Shown here: piece by piece, positions 1 through 7,703 of the stretch | Layout: the number at the start of each line of letters is the position of its first letter | Position numbering within the stretch: position 1 is the stretch's first letter | Origin: Agrococcus beijingensis | GTDB taxonomy: Bacteria; Actinomycetota; Actinomycetes; Actinomycetales; Microbacteriaceae | Assembly (NCBI RefSeq): GCF_030758955.1 | Contig: NZ_CP132360.1 | Location: forward strand, 1,927,427-1,991,426 | Direction: 5' to 3' | Length of the DNA: 64,000 nucleotides | Made by a program: the position numbers and the translations under genes | Notes under the pieces: generated by a model | Databases searched by the model: none | What the model saw: only the letters and a program-made list of their open reading frames with translations | What the model was told of the DNA's origin: nothing

Positions 1-340
1 TCTCCGCGCCCGATCTCGCGGTCCGTGTCCCCGAGCGACCACCGTCAGCGAGTCGACGCTTGGATCGGCCGAGGCGGGTCGAACCGGCCATCGTCGATCA
101 GCGCCGACAGCGCCGGCGGCGTCGGCGGCGCGATCCGTCCGCGGTCGAGTCGCGCCTGCATGCTGGGCTCGATGCGCGAGCGGCGGCAGCCAGCGGGGCG
201 GCGTGCCCGGCAAGAGCCGATCTCCGGTTCCCGCACATGCGTCTCCGCAGATGATGGACGGACGAGCGGTCGTCGGCCGAGCGGTTGCCGGGCATGCGGT
301 CAGAGCAGACGACACCGGCACGGCACCGGCGGCGGCGAGC
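1..340. other. No supportable gene at window start
   Basis: About 340 bases downstream of the Rid-family gene. Several frames are open because of the high GC content, but their translations are Arg/Ala/Pro-rich and lack domains or recognisable motifs. A gene end entering from outside the window cannot be excluded; a plus-strand frame from base 3 closing at about 254 is the best alternative. I saw no convincing hairpin or promoter. Confidence 0.4.
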
Positions 341-727
341 TCAGTCGGCGAGCACTGCGACCAGGTCGGCGTGCACGAGCGCGCCGCCGTCGAGCTGCGC
401 AGCGACCACCTGTCTCGCCGGGCGCGACGACGCATCCGGGAACATCGCGAGCCACTCGCGGTTGAGCGCGTCGCGGTCGCGGTAGTCGGCGAGCCAGAAG
501 GTGAGCTTGAGGATGTTGTCGGTCGAGCCGCCGGCGGCGGTCATGAGCGCCCGGATGTGGCCGAAGACGACGGCCATCTGGGCGTCGAGCCCCTCCGCCA
601 TCGCGCCGGTCTGCGGGTCGCGACCGGTCAGCACCCCGGAGGAGAGGTGCTGCCCGATGCGGCTCGCCGCGGGGATCGGGTTCTCGTGCGAGAAGCCGGG
701 GATGTGGATGCTGACGCGGCGGGCCAT
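341..727 (-). CDS. Rid-family (RidA/YjgF-like) protein, probable enamine/imine deaminase
   Basis: 128 residues, the usual size of the YjgF/Rid fold. The protein keeps the C-terminal PARQVV segment with the Arg that positions the imine substrate in RidA, but the usual Glu near the end is replaced by VHADLVAVL, so it belongs to a Rid subgroup other than housekeeping RidA. Members hydrolyse enamines or imines, and 2-aminomuconate deaminases belong to this family. The start at 727 (MARRVSIH) is preferred over upstream in-frame Met codons because it begins just after the FAH-family gene ends (4-bp gap). It is the last gene of the minus-strand catabolic run, so removal of nitrogen from a ring-opened intermediate is a reasonable inference. 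The substrate is unknown. Confidence 0.85.
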   Translation of the reverse strand: MARRVSIHIPGFSHENPIPAASRIGQHLSSGVLTGRDPQTGAMAEGLDAQMAVVFGHIRALMTAAGGSTDNILKLTFWLADYRDRDALNREWLAMFPDASSRPARQVVAAQLDGGALVHADLVAVLAD

Positions 728-731
728 GCGG

Positions 732-1631
732 CTATCGTGCCGCAGGCTCGGAGTCTCGCCCGCGCAGCTGCGTGGGAGCGGGCTCGGCGACCACGGTGTT
801 CTCGATGGCGCCGAGTCCTTCGATCTCGGCACGGACCACGTCGCCGACCTTGAGGAACCTGCCGGTCGGCGCGCCGATCCCCGCTGGCGTGCCGGTGGCG
901 AGGATGTCGCCCGGCTGCAGCGTCATCACCTGCGACAGGTAGGCGATCTGCTCGTAGATGTCGTAGATCATGTCGTTGGTCTGGAAGTCCTGCCGCACCT
1001 CGCCGTTGACGGTGAGCCGCATGCGCAGGTCGAGGGGATCGGCGATCTCGTCGTCGGTCGTCAGCCATGGACCGATGGGCCCGTGCGTGTCGAACGACTT
1101 GCCGAGCGTGAACGTGGGGGAGCGCTTCTGGAGCCAGTCGCGCACCGACACGTCGTTCGCCACCAGGTAGCCGGCGATCACCGAGCGGGCGTCCTCCACC
1201 GAGACGTGCCGGCAGGCCCGGCCGATCACGACGGCCAGCTCGATCTCGTAGTCGAGCGCATCCGACACGATCGGCTTGTGGATGTCGTCGTGCGGGCCGA
1301 CGATGCAGGAGACCTGCTTGTTGAACCACAGCTGGCTGGTCGGCGTGGGGATGCCCGCAGCCGCGGCCTCCTCGGCGTGCTCCTTGTAGTTCATGCCGAT
1401 GCCGAGGTACTTCTGCGGGTCGTCGATCGGCGCCTCGAGGTGCACGTCGACCAGCGCGTGGGTCGCCCCGGTCGCGCCCTCGATCGCGGGCCGCAGCTCG
1501 GCCAGTCGGGGCAGGATCGCCTTGAGCGAGGTGCCGACGCCGGGCACGTCGCTGACGTCCACGAGCGTGTCGCCGTCGACGCGGCCGATGCGGATGCCAC
1601 CGTCGCCGGCGCGGAACCTGGCGAGCCTCAT
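732..1631 (-). CDS. Fumarylacetoacetate hydrolase (FAH) family protein
   Basis: 299 residues with the FAH C-terminal fold: GMNYKEHAEEA (residues 79-89), the metal-binding acids E129, E131 (DYEIELAVVIG) and D160 (ANDVSVRDW), and the end-of-domain GTPAGIGAPTG. Members are Mg-dependent C-C hydrolases, decarboxylases or isomerases acting on 2-oxo acids made by ring cleavage, such as acylpyruvate or 2-oxohepta-diene-dioate. Met at 1631 is chosen because it overlaps the upstream gene's stop (ATGA) and matches the family N-terminus MRLARFR. It lies between the NTF2-like and Rid genes of the catabolic operon. Late processing of the ring-opened product is inferred from context; the exact reaction cannot be told. 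Confidence 0.92.
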   Translation of the reverse strand: MRLARFRAGDGGIRIGRVDGDTLVDVSDVPGVGTSLKAILPRLAELRPAIEGATGATHALVDVHLEAPIDDPQKYLGIGMNYKEHAEEAAAAGIPTPTSQLWFNKQVSCIVGPHDDIHKPIVSDALDYEIELAVVIGRACRHVSVEDARSVIAGYLVANDVSVRDWLQKRSPTFTLGKSFDTHGPIGPWLTTDDEIADPLDLRMRLTVNGEVRQDFQTNDMIYDIYEQIAYLSQVMTLQPGDILATGTPAGIGAPTGRFLKVGDVVRAEIEGLGAIENTVVAEPAPTQLRGRDSEPAAR

Positions 1632-2089
1632 GCGCGGGCCCCCTTGGCCTGCTCCGAGGGCAGCGTGCCCCATGCCTGCTCGCCCGCGGGCGTCATCTGG
1701 AACGACAGGAAGCGCCAGCCGAGCGCCGCGTCGTCGGCGCGCACGAGCACCTGGGTGGCGACGCCGCCCAGCGTGCGCTCGCCGCCCTCCTTGGTGCGCA
1801 GGCGGTTGACGAGCTCGCCGGTCATGATCGCTACGTCGCCGACGAGGCGGATCGTGAGCTCGCCGCGGCTGGTGCCCAGGTAGGGCCGCCGCATCGCGAC
1901 GTGCTCGAGCAGCTGCTGCTTGGTGTGCGACAGGCCCGGCGCGTGGATGTGCACGAGCGACGCGTCGAACAGGTCGTCCAGCGTGTCGAGGTCGCCCTCG
2001 AGCAGCGCCTGCAGGCGGCGCTCCTCGACGGCGCGCAGCGCGGCTGCGGTGGCCTCGTCGGCCACGACGACGGATGCGGTGGTCGCCAT
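1628..2089 (-). CDS. Nuclear transport factor 2-like (SnoaL/DUF4440-type) protein
   Basis: 153 residues. The pattern AVEERRLQALLEGDLDTLDDLFDASLVHIHAPG, shown here only by its key residues (acidic LLEGDLDTLDDLF run, then VHIH), is typical of small cone-shaped NTF2-like proteins. These work as ketosteroid-isomerase-like enzymes, cyclases or ligand-binding partners. It sits two bases after the PhzS-like monooxygenase, and its stop overlaps the FAH gene start, so it is translationally coupled to both. A small NTF2-like partner next to an aromatic monooxygenase is common in degradation and tailoring clusters. Its activity here is not deducible. Confidence 0.85.
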   Translation of the reverse strand: MATTASVVVADEATAAALRAVEERRLQALLEGDLDTLDDLFDASLVHIHAPGLSHTKQQLLEHVAMRRPYLGTSRGELTIRLVGDVAIMTGELVNRLRTKEGGERTLGGVATQVLVRADDAALGWRFLSFQMTPAGEQAWGTLPSEQAKGARA

Positions 2090-2091
2090 GG

Positions 2092-3375
2092 TCACGACGC
2101 AGCGCTCTCGCTGGCGACTTCCCAGGTGCGGAAGCCGGTCGCCTCGATCTGGTCGACGCCGGGTCGGGGCTGGCCGACGAGGCGGTGGTAGCCGGAGAAG
2201 ATCTCGTCGGCCTCGGCGAGCGGCAGCACCTGCTCGATGTCGCAGAAGGGCTTGCCGTCGGTGCGCTCGGCGACCATGCGGCGGATCACCTCGTATCCCT
2301 CGCCGCGCATCGACATGATGATGCGGTTCACCGGCACCCGACGGGCCTCGTCGTAGGCGACGAACGCGTCGTGCGGGTCGTCGTGGGCGGCGAGCTGCTC
2401 GGCGACGACGCGGGCATCGAGGAAGGCCTGGCAGACGCCGTTGCCGCCGCGCGGGTACATCGCGTGCGCCGCGTCGCCGAGCAGCACCACGCGCCCGTCG
2501 ACCCAGTCGTCGAGCGGCTCGTGGCGGATGAGGGGGAAGAGGTAGACCTCGCGAGCGTCGCGCATGAGCTGCTGCACGTCGACGAAGTCGATGTCCACCG
2601 TCTCGTAGAGCGGCACGATGTCGTCCACCGACCCGAGCTGGTTCCAGTCCTCGATGGTCTCCTCCGCCTCGACCTCGACGACCCAGTTGATGAGCTGCTT
2701 GCCGGTGCCCTCGAAGTCGTCGGCGATCGGGTAGACGATCATCGTCGAGATGCGCGGGTCGCCGATGTGCAGGATCGTGTGGCCGTCGCGGATCGGCTCG
2801 CGCAGCGTCGTGCCGCGGTACATCGTGATGCCCGAGTAGACCGGCTCCGACTGGTTCGGGTGCATCTGCCGGCGCACGGGCGACTTGATGCCGTCCGCGG
2901 CGATGGCGGCGTCGTGGCGCACCTGCGAGGTCGACCCGTCGCGGTGCTCGATGTCGAGCGTGACGCCCGCGTCGTCCTGCGCGTAGCCGACGACGCGGGC
3001 GCCGAGCACGACCGAGTCGGCGCCGAGGCGCTCGAGCACGGTGCGGTAGAAGAGCATCTGCAGCGAGCCGCGGTGCACGAAGCGCTGCTCGTGCTCGTAG
3101 CCCATGTGCACGCCGCACTTCTCGGCGTAGATCTCCTGGCCGTAGTGGTTGAAGAAGATCGAGTCGACCGCATCGACCGACATCGCGCGGAACTCCTCGA
3201 GCAGTCCCAGCTCCTCGATCTCCTTGACGCCGTAGACCTTGATGTCGACGCCGACGCCGAGCGGCTTGAGCTCGGGGACCGACTCGTAGATGACCGGGCT
3301 GAAGCCTTGGGCGTGCAGCCGCAGCGCGGTGACGAGGCCCCCGGGGCCTGCGCCGATGATGGCGATGTCGAGCAT
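2092..3375 (-). CDS. FAD-dependent aromatic monooxygenase, PhzS/salicylate-hydroxylase-like
   Basis: 427-residue class A flavoprotein monooxygenase. The N-terminal dinucleotide fold is IIGAGPGG (residues 6-13), the DG motif is IAADGIKS, and the FAD ribityl motif is VVLLGDAAHAMYP. Segments RGSLQMLFYR, SGITMYRGTT, TMIVYPIAD and QLINWVVEVE resemble, as remembered, the phenazine hydroxylase PhzS, which hydroxylates with decarboxylation of a heteroaromatic acid. The start has a good ribosome site (GAGAGGAGCACC). It lies between the dienelactone hydrolase and the NTF2-like gene. NAD(P)H- and O2-dependent ring hydroxylation feeding the VOC dioxygenase encoded at 11898 is the likely role. The substrate could be a hydroxybenzoate or an N-heteroaromatic carboxylate. 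Confidence 0.92.
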   Translation of the reverse strand: MLDIAIIGAGPGGLVTALRLHAQGFSPVIYESVPELKPLGVGVDIKVYGVKEIEELGLLEEFRAMSVDAVDSIFFNHYGQEIYAEKCGVHMGYEHEQRFVHRGSLQMLFYRTVLERLGADSVVLGARVVGYAQDDAGVTLDIEHRDGSTSQVRHDAAIAADGIKSPVRRQMHPNQSEPVYSGITMYRGTTLREPIRDGHTILHIGDPRISTMIVYPIADDFEGTGKQLINWVVEVEAEETIEDWNQLGSVDDIVPLYETVDIDFVDVQQLMRDAREVYLFPLIRHEPLDDWVDGRVVLLGDAAHAMYPRGGNGVCQAFLDARVVAEQLAAHDDPHDAFVAYDEARRVPVNRIIMSMRGEGYEVIRRMVAERTDGKPFCDIEQVLPLAEADEIFSGYHRLVGQPRPGVDQIEATGFRTWEVASESAAS

Positions 3376-3447
3376 GGTGCTCCTCTCGTGGTGCGCGCAT
3401 CCTCGCGCGCACGGCGTGGTTCGGATGAGGTGGATGGGTTCCGACGG

Positions 3448-4209
3448 TCAGACGACGTCGGCGGTCTGGGTGGCGAACAGGTCGGCGAGGAACTGGCTGG
3501 TGGCCTGCCATGCCCGCTCGGAGGCTCGCGCGCTGTACGCGACGCCCGGCGGCATGCCGGGCAGGTCGCTCTTCGGATTCGTGAACGCGTGCTCGACGCC
3601 GCTGTAGAGGTCGAGCTCCCACTCGATGCCGGCGGCGTCGAGGTCGTCGAGCAGCGCCTCGCGCTGCCCGCGCGTGGCCATGGGGTCTGCCGAGCCGGTG
3701 CAGATGAGCGCGCTCGCGCCCCGGGTGGGAGCCGACCAGTCGCGGTCGAGCAGGTCGAGGCCGCCGTGGATGCTGACCGCGCCGAGCACATCGCCGCCGG
3801 TGCGCACGTACTCGAGCGCGCCGGCACCGCCGAAGCAGTACCCGATCGCGACGATGCGCGCCGGGTCGACCTCGGGCTGCGCGGCCGCGACCGTGTGCGC
3901 GGCCGCGACCCGACCCATCCACTCGCCTCTGTCTGCGGCCATCGCGCCGATCAGCGGCCCGATCTCGGCGCCGCCCCCAGGCGTTCGGCGGTCGCCCCAG
4001 ATGTCGGCGGCGAAGACCGCGAAGCCGAGCGAGGCGTATCGCCGGGCCTGCGCGATCAGGTGCTCGCCGATGCCGAACGCGTCGTGCAGCAGCAGCACCG
4101 TGGGCAGCCCGGCCTGGTGCCCGGCGGTCGTCTCCGGTGCGACGAGCAGCCCCAGCATGCGGGTGCCGTCGTGGATGTGCTCGATGTCGCGAGCGATCAG
4201 CGCAGCCAT
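3448..4209 (-). CDS. Dienelactone hydrolase family alpha/beta hydrolase
   Basis: 253 residues with the full Cys-type triad of dienelactone hydrolases: C125 in GYCFGG, D175 in TGSADP and H207 in GVEHAFTNP. These cytoplasmic enzymes open enol-lactones formed in ring-cleavage pathways, though family members also act on other small esters. The start (ATG) has GGAAGGTGCGCC upstream. It lies 46 bp downstream of the LysR gene and 72 bp upstream of the monooxygenase, all co-directional, so it is probably the first enzyme gene of the LysR-headed transcript. Its presence suggests the pathway has a lactone intermediate or handles ester-type inputs. The specificity is not visible. Confidence 0.92.
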   Translation of the reverse strand: MAALIARDIEHIHDGTRMLGLLVAPETTAGHQAGLPTVLLLHDAFGIGEHLIAQARRYASLGFAVFAADIWGDRRTPGGGAEIGPLIGAMAADRGEWMGRVAAAHTVAAAQPEVDPARIVAIGYCFGGAGALEYVRTGGDVLGAVSIHGGLDLLDRDWSAPTRGASALICTGSADPMATRGQREALLDDLDAAGIEWELDLYSGVEHAFTNPKSDLPGMPPGVAYSARASERAWQATSQFLADLFATQTADVV

Positions 4210-4255
4210 GGCGCACCTTCCGGGGGCGTGGACGGGAGGGCATCCCGTCGCCCCG

Positions 4256-5155
4256 TCAGGCGGGGCGCGAGTGCTTGAACCAGTCGGTGATGAAGTTCAG
4301 GAAGATCTTGACCCGCTCCGGGGTGGCGTCGCCCGGCGCGTGCACCGCGTAGAGCGAGCGCGTCGGCGGCGGCAGGTCGGGCAGCACCTCGACCACCTCG
4401 TCGACCCGCTCCGAGTGCTGCACCAGCGTGCGCGGCACGTGCCCGATGCCGCAGCCCAGCTCGATCATCTGCTCGATGATCGAGTAGGCGTTCGCGGTCA
4501 CCGCGGGGTTCTGCACCCGCAGCCGGGTGGCATCGTCGCCCTCGCCCAGATGCCACACCGGGTCGCCCGTGTGCGTCAGCAGGTCGTGCTCGCCGAGGTC
4601 GCCCGGCGACTCCGGCGTTCCCCGCAGCGCCAGGTAGTCCTGCGACGCGGCCAGCATGAACGGCAGGTCGGTGATGCGCCGCACCTTCACCCGCGAATCG
4701 GCGGGGTGCCGCGCGTGGAAGGCGATGTCGAAGCCCTGATCGAGGAAGTCGTGCAGGCGATCCGAGATGCCGCCCAGCTGCAGCCGCACCCTGATGCCCG
4801 GGTGCTCGTGCCGGAACGCGCCGATCGCGAGGCCCAGCTCCTGCAGGCCGATCCACTTCGGGCTGATGATCGACAGCCGGCCCTCGGCCGACGCCTTGGT
4901 CTGCGTGAGCTGGGCATCCTGATCCTCGATCTCCACGAGGATGCGCTCGGCGAACTCCGCGTACTGCGTGCCGTCGGGCGTCAGGCTCACCGAGCGGGCC
5001 GTGCGGTTCACGAGCCGCACCCCGAGCTGGCTCTCCAGGTCGGCCACGTGCCGCGAGACCAGCGAGGGCGAGATGTTCAGCTCTGCCGCCGCCGCGCTGA
5101 ACGAGGGCGCATGAGCGACCGAGACCAGTGTGCGCATGACGGCGAACCGATCCAC
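4256..5155 (-). CDS. LysR-type transcriptional regulator
   Basis: 299 residues, standard LTTR length. The N-terminal winged HTH occupies residues 1-60 (FSAAAAELNISPSLVSRHVADLE), followed by the linker helix and the substrate-binding domain. It starts at GTG 5155 with GGAGGGG seven bases upstream. It is divergent from the amidohydrolase at 5395 and heads the minus-strand catabolic genes, which is the classic arrangement for an LTTR that senses a pathway substrate or intermediate and controls both arms. A TGCA-N9-TGCA site lies in the shared intergenic region. The inducer is unknown. Confidence 0.95.
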   Translation of the reverse strand: MDRFAVMRTLVSVAHAPSFSAAAAELNISPSLVSRHVADLESQLGVRLVNRTARSVSLTPDGTQYAEFAERILVEIEDQDAQLTQTKASAEGRLSIISPKWIGLQELGLAIGAFRHEHPGIRVRLQLGGISDRLHDFLDQGFDIAFHARHPADSRVKVRRITDLPFMLAASQDYLALRGTPESPGDLGEHDLLTHTGDPVWHLGEGDDATRLRVQNPAVTANAYSIIEQMIELGCGIGHVPRTLVQHSERVDEVVEVLPDLPPPTRSLYAVHAPGDATPERVKIFLNFITDWFKHSRPA

Positions 5156-5331
5156 GATCGCGCCCCTCCAGGTCGTCCAGCGTGCGCCGGGGACGCTCGG
5201 CGGCGTCGGCGCACTGCTTCGAAGCGTACTGCTGCACGAGGTCCCCTCCCGGCTCGGCGTCGATGCCGGTCGGTGCCGGCGGATGCGTCGTCAGGCTAAC
5301 CGCGCGGGTGCCGTCGGGAGCCTGCGGACGG

Positions 5332-5348
5332 TGCAACCTGATCGTGCA
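5332..5348. promoter_or_regulatory. Candidate LysR box in the divergent intergenic region
   Basis: TGCA-N9-TGCA, a 17-bp interrupted palindrome, lies 34 bp upstream of a TACTGT -10 element (5382-5387) that is seven bases before the amidohydrolase ATG. Its position fits activation of the plus-strand gene by the divergent LTTR. The symmetry is short, so the assignment is tentative. Confidence 0.3.
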
Positions 5349-5394
5349 TCCGATCGACTGCCTCGGCGCCCTGGGCCGCCCTACTGTGACGAGC

Positions 5395-6441
5395 ATGACC
5401 GTCGTCGACATCAACATCCATCACCTGCCCGAGGACCTCTTCTCGAACGAGAAGATCCTGAACGGGTTCCTCAACAGCGCGCCCCGGGGGTTCGGTGAGA
5501 TCGCGACCGTCAAGACGATGGAGTCGGGCAAGCGACAGCTGATCCTCGAGAAGCCGGCCGGGTTCCAGAACCTCAACTACGTCGAGGGCGACTACTCGGC
5601 CGAGGCGAAGCTCGCGGCGATGGACGAGGCCGGCGTCGACTACGGCATCATGCGCGTGCCCGTCTGGCAGGAGTGGCTCGACCTCGAGACCTGCCGGGCC
5701 GTCAACGACAACGCCGCCGAGATCGTCAAGCGCTCCGGCGGGCGCCTCTTCTCGACGGCCTGCGTGCCGCCGTGGGGCGGCAAGGAGAACGTCGACGAGC
5801 TGAAGCGCTGCCTCGACGAGGGCGCGGTGGGCGTGCAGCTCGCCTGCCACTACGGCCAGCTGTACCTCGACGACGCGGCCTTCCGCCCCTACCTCGAGGT
5901 GCTCAACGAGCTGAACGTGCCGGTGATCGTGCACCACACGCCGCTGCCGGTGGAGTGGAAGTCGGTCATCGACTACACGAACCTGCGCCGCGAGTACGGC
6001 CGCATCGTCGACCAGGCGACCGCCGTCGGCCGCGAGCTCTTCTCGGGCATGTTCGACGAGCTGCCCAACCTGCGGTTCATCCACACGATGCTCGGCGGCA
6101 ACTGGTTCTCGAACACCGCGCTGCTGACTCCCCACGCTCCCAGCAAGCAGGAGGCGATGCAGCGGCTCGACGCCACCGGCGGCGAGAAGATCGAGCGCTA
6201 CCTGCGCGAGAACATCTTCTTCGACCTGACGCACCCGCACTCGTGGGGCAAGACGCAGATCGAGGCGGCGCTCAAGATCAACGGTGCCGACCACTACATG
6301 TTCGGCTCGTCGTTCCCGGTGTTCTACAGCTGGATGAGCCAGGGCGTCGAGTTCATGAAGCACGAGATCGAGATCTCCGACGCTGACCGTGAGGCCGTGA
6401 TGTCCGGCAACGCGAAGCGGATGTTCAACCTCCCCATCTAG
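5395..6441 (+). CDS. Amidohydrolase-superfamily (PF04909/ACMSD-like) protein with altered metal site
   Basis: 348 residues of the TIM-barrel amidohydrolase-2 type, the family of aminocarboxymuconate-semialdehyde decarboxylase and gamma-resorcylate decarboxylase. The later barrel histidines are present (H180 in VIVHHTP, H230 in RFIHTMLGG). The N-terminal HxH appears as DINIHHLP (N7, H9), and the usual GSD(Y/F)P Asp is Ser (FGSSFP, S306). Metal binding may therefore be altered or lost. The ATG at 5395 lies seven bases after TACTGT, consistent with a leaderless start. It is divergent from the LysR gene and upstream of the importer operon. Decarboxylation or C-C/C-N hydrolysis of a ring-derived acid is the family-based guess. 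Confidence 0.85.
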   Translation: MTVVDINIHHLPEDLFSNEKILNGFLNSAPRGFGEIATVKTMESGKRQLILEKPAGFQNLNYVEGDYSAEAKLAAMDEAGVDYGIMRVPVWQEWLDLETCRAVNDNAAEIVKRSGGRLFSTACVPPWGGKENVDELKRCLDEGAVGVQLACHYGQLYLDDAAFRPYLEVLNELNVPVIVHHTPLPVEWKSVIDYTNLRREYGRIVDQATAVGRELFSGMFDELPNLRFIHTMLGGNWFSNTALLTPHAPSKQEAMQRLDATGGEKIERYLRENIFFDLTHPHSWGKTQIEAALKINGADHYMFGSSFPVFYSWMSQGVEFMKHEIEISDADREAVMSGNAKRMFNLPI

Positions 6442-6476
6442 CAGTCACTGCAGCAGGCCCTCCGAGAGCAGACCTG

Positions 6477-6508
6477 TTGCACCGCGGCACACTCGCTGTA
6501 CAGTGTGC
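6477..6508 (+). promoter_or_regulatory. Promoter with overlapping inverted repeat upstream of importer operon
   Basis: TTGCAC (6477-6482) and TACAGT (6499-6504) are separated by 16 bp. A perfect 7-bp inverted repeat, GCACACT (6487-6493) and AGTGTGC (6502-6508), straddles the -10, an ideal place for a repressor. It is 130 bp upstream of the permease start. Confidence 0.5.
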
Positions 6509-6533
6509 AAACTGAACTGTCGCGGAGCAAAGC

Positions 6534-6572
6534 GCAGCACCCCGAACTGCAGCACCCCGAACTGCAGAACCC
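6534..6572. repeat. Tandem 15-bp repeat in the 5' leader of the importer operon
   Basis: Two exact copies of GCAGCACCCCGAACT (6534-6548, 6549-6563) are followed by a partial third (GCAGAACCC). They lie in the untranslated leader, between the promoter-like element and the permease. Function unknown. Confidence 0.7.
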
Positions 6573-6635
6573 GGTGCGGCGCCGCCAGCCCGATCACGAC
6601 AGCCCACGCGCAACGGAGCGCAGAAGGAGCACCCG

Positions 6636-7646
6636 ATGGCCGACACCTCGACCAAGACGGCACCCGCCGCGAGCACGCCCACGCCCGCGCCGGCCGTTCG
6701 CGCGCCCTGGATCCGCGACGCCTCGGCGCGCTACGCGGTGATCGGCGTCTGGGTGCTCATGGCAGCGCTGTTCGCGGTGCTCATCCCGCAGACCTTCCTG
6801 ACCGCCGGCTCGTTCCGCACCATCTTCGGCGGGCAGCAGGCGCTCGTCTTCCTGGCCGCCGCGCTGCTGGTGACGATCATCGTGGGCGAGTTCGTCGACA
6901 TGTCGATCGCCCAGAACTTCGGCCTCGCCGCGATCCTCGTGCCGGTGCTGCACGTCACGCACGGCTGGGACGTCTGGCTGGCGTCGCTCCTCGCGATCGT
7001 CGTGGCGACGATCGTCGGCCTGGTCAACGGGCTGCTGGTGGTCAAGCTGGGCGTGAACACCATCGTCGTCACGCTCGGCATGGGCACGTTCCTGTTCGGC
7101 ATCGCCCTCTGGGCGAGCAACCTGATGCCGGTCAGCGGCCTGCCCGCCTGGTTCGGCCAGCTCGTGCTCGTCAACTTCCTCGGCCTGCCGGTGAGCTTCT
7201 ACCTCGGCCTCATCCTCATGCTGGCCTTCGCCTACGTGCTGGCCTTCACGCCGCTCGGGCGCAACATGCGCTTCGTCGGCGAGAACCGCGAGGTCTCGCG
7301 CCTCGCCGGCGTGCGCGTGACGCGCATCCGCATCGGTGCCTTCACCACCGCCGGCCTGATCGCCGGCCTCGGCGGCGTGATCACCTCGGCCGCCACCGGC
7401 GGCTTCGACCCGAACGTGGCCAACGTCTACCTGCTGCCGATGTTCGCCGCGGCCTTCCTCGGCACCGCCATCCTGCAGCCGGGCCGCTTCAACCCGCTCG
7501 GCACGCTCGTCGCGGTGTACTTCCTCGCCACCGGCGTGCTCGGGCTCCAGCTGCTCGGCGCCACTTCGTGGGTCTCGAGCGTCTTCTACGGCGGCGTCCT
7601 CGTCGTCGCCGTCACCATCTCCACCGTCCTCAACAAAGCCCGCTGA
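6636..7646 (+). CDS. ABC transporter permease, RbsC-like (BPD_transp_2)
   Basis: 336 residues, very hydrophobic, with the segment order and the GLVNGLLVVKLGVNTIVVTLGMG signature region (key: GLVNG followed by N-T-I-V-x-T-L-G-M) of ribose/autoinducer-type permeases. It would form the homodimeric membrane channel of a binding-protein-dependent importer. AAGGAG precedes the start. The gene order permease, binding protein, ATPase is complete at 6636-10558, and the operon continues into DUF3500 and a ring-cleavage dioxygenase. The transported compound may therefore be the aromatic substrate rather than a sugar; this is inference from context. Confidence 0.93.
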   Translation: MADTSTKTAPAASTPTPAPAVRAPWIRDASARYAVIGVWVLMAALFAVLIPQTFLTAGSFRTIFGGQQALVFLAAALLVTIIVGEFVDMSIAQNFGLAAILVPVLHVTHGWDVWLASLLAIVVATIVGLVNGLLVVKLGVNTIVVTLGMGTFLFGIALWASNLMPVSGLPAWFGQLVLVNFLGLPVSFYLGLILMLAFAYVLAFTPLGRNMRFVGENREVSRLAGVRVTRIRIGAFTTAGLIAGLGGVITSAATGGFDPNVANVYLLPMFAAAFLGTAILQPGRFNPLGTLVAVYFLATGVLGLQLLGATSWVSSVFYGGVLVVAVTISTVLNKAR

Positions 7647-7703
7647 GCTCCCCAGGCTCACCCAGCGGACCCAACCTCCACGCAACGACGCCAAGGAGTC
7701 ACC

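Noticed and set aside
1..853. Several overlapping open frames at the window start
   Set aside because: None shows a domain. The Rid-family gene on the minus strand explains 341-727; upstream frames are compositionally random.
2074..4278. 734-codon plus-strand open frame opposite the monooxygenase and hydrolase genes
   Set aside because: Repetitive Val/Glu/Arg/Asp composition is the complement of Ala/Asp/Leu-rich genes; no motif, no ribosome site.
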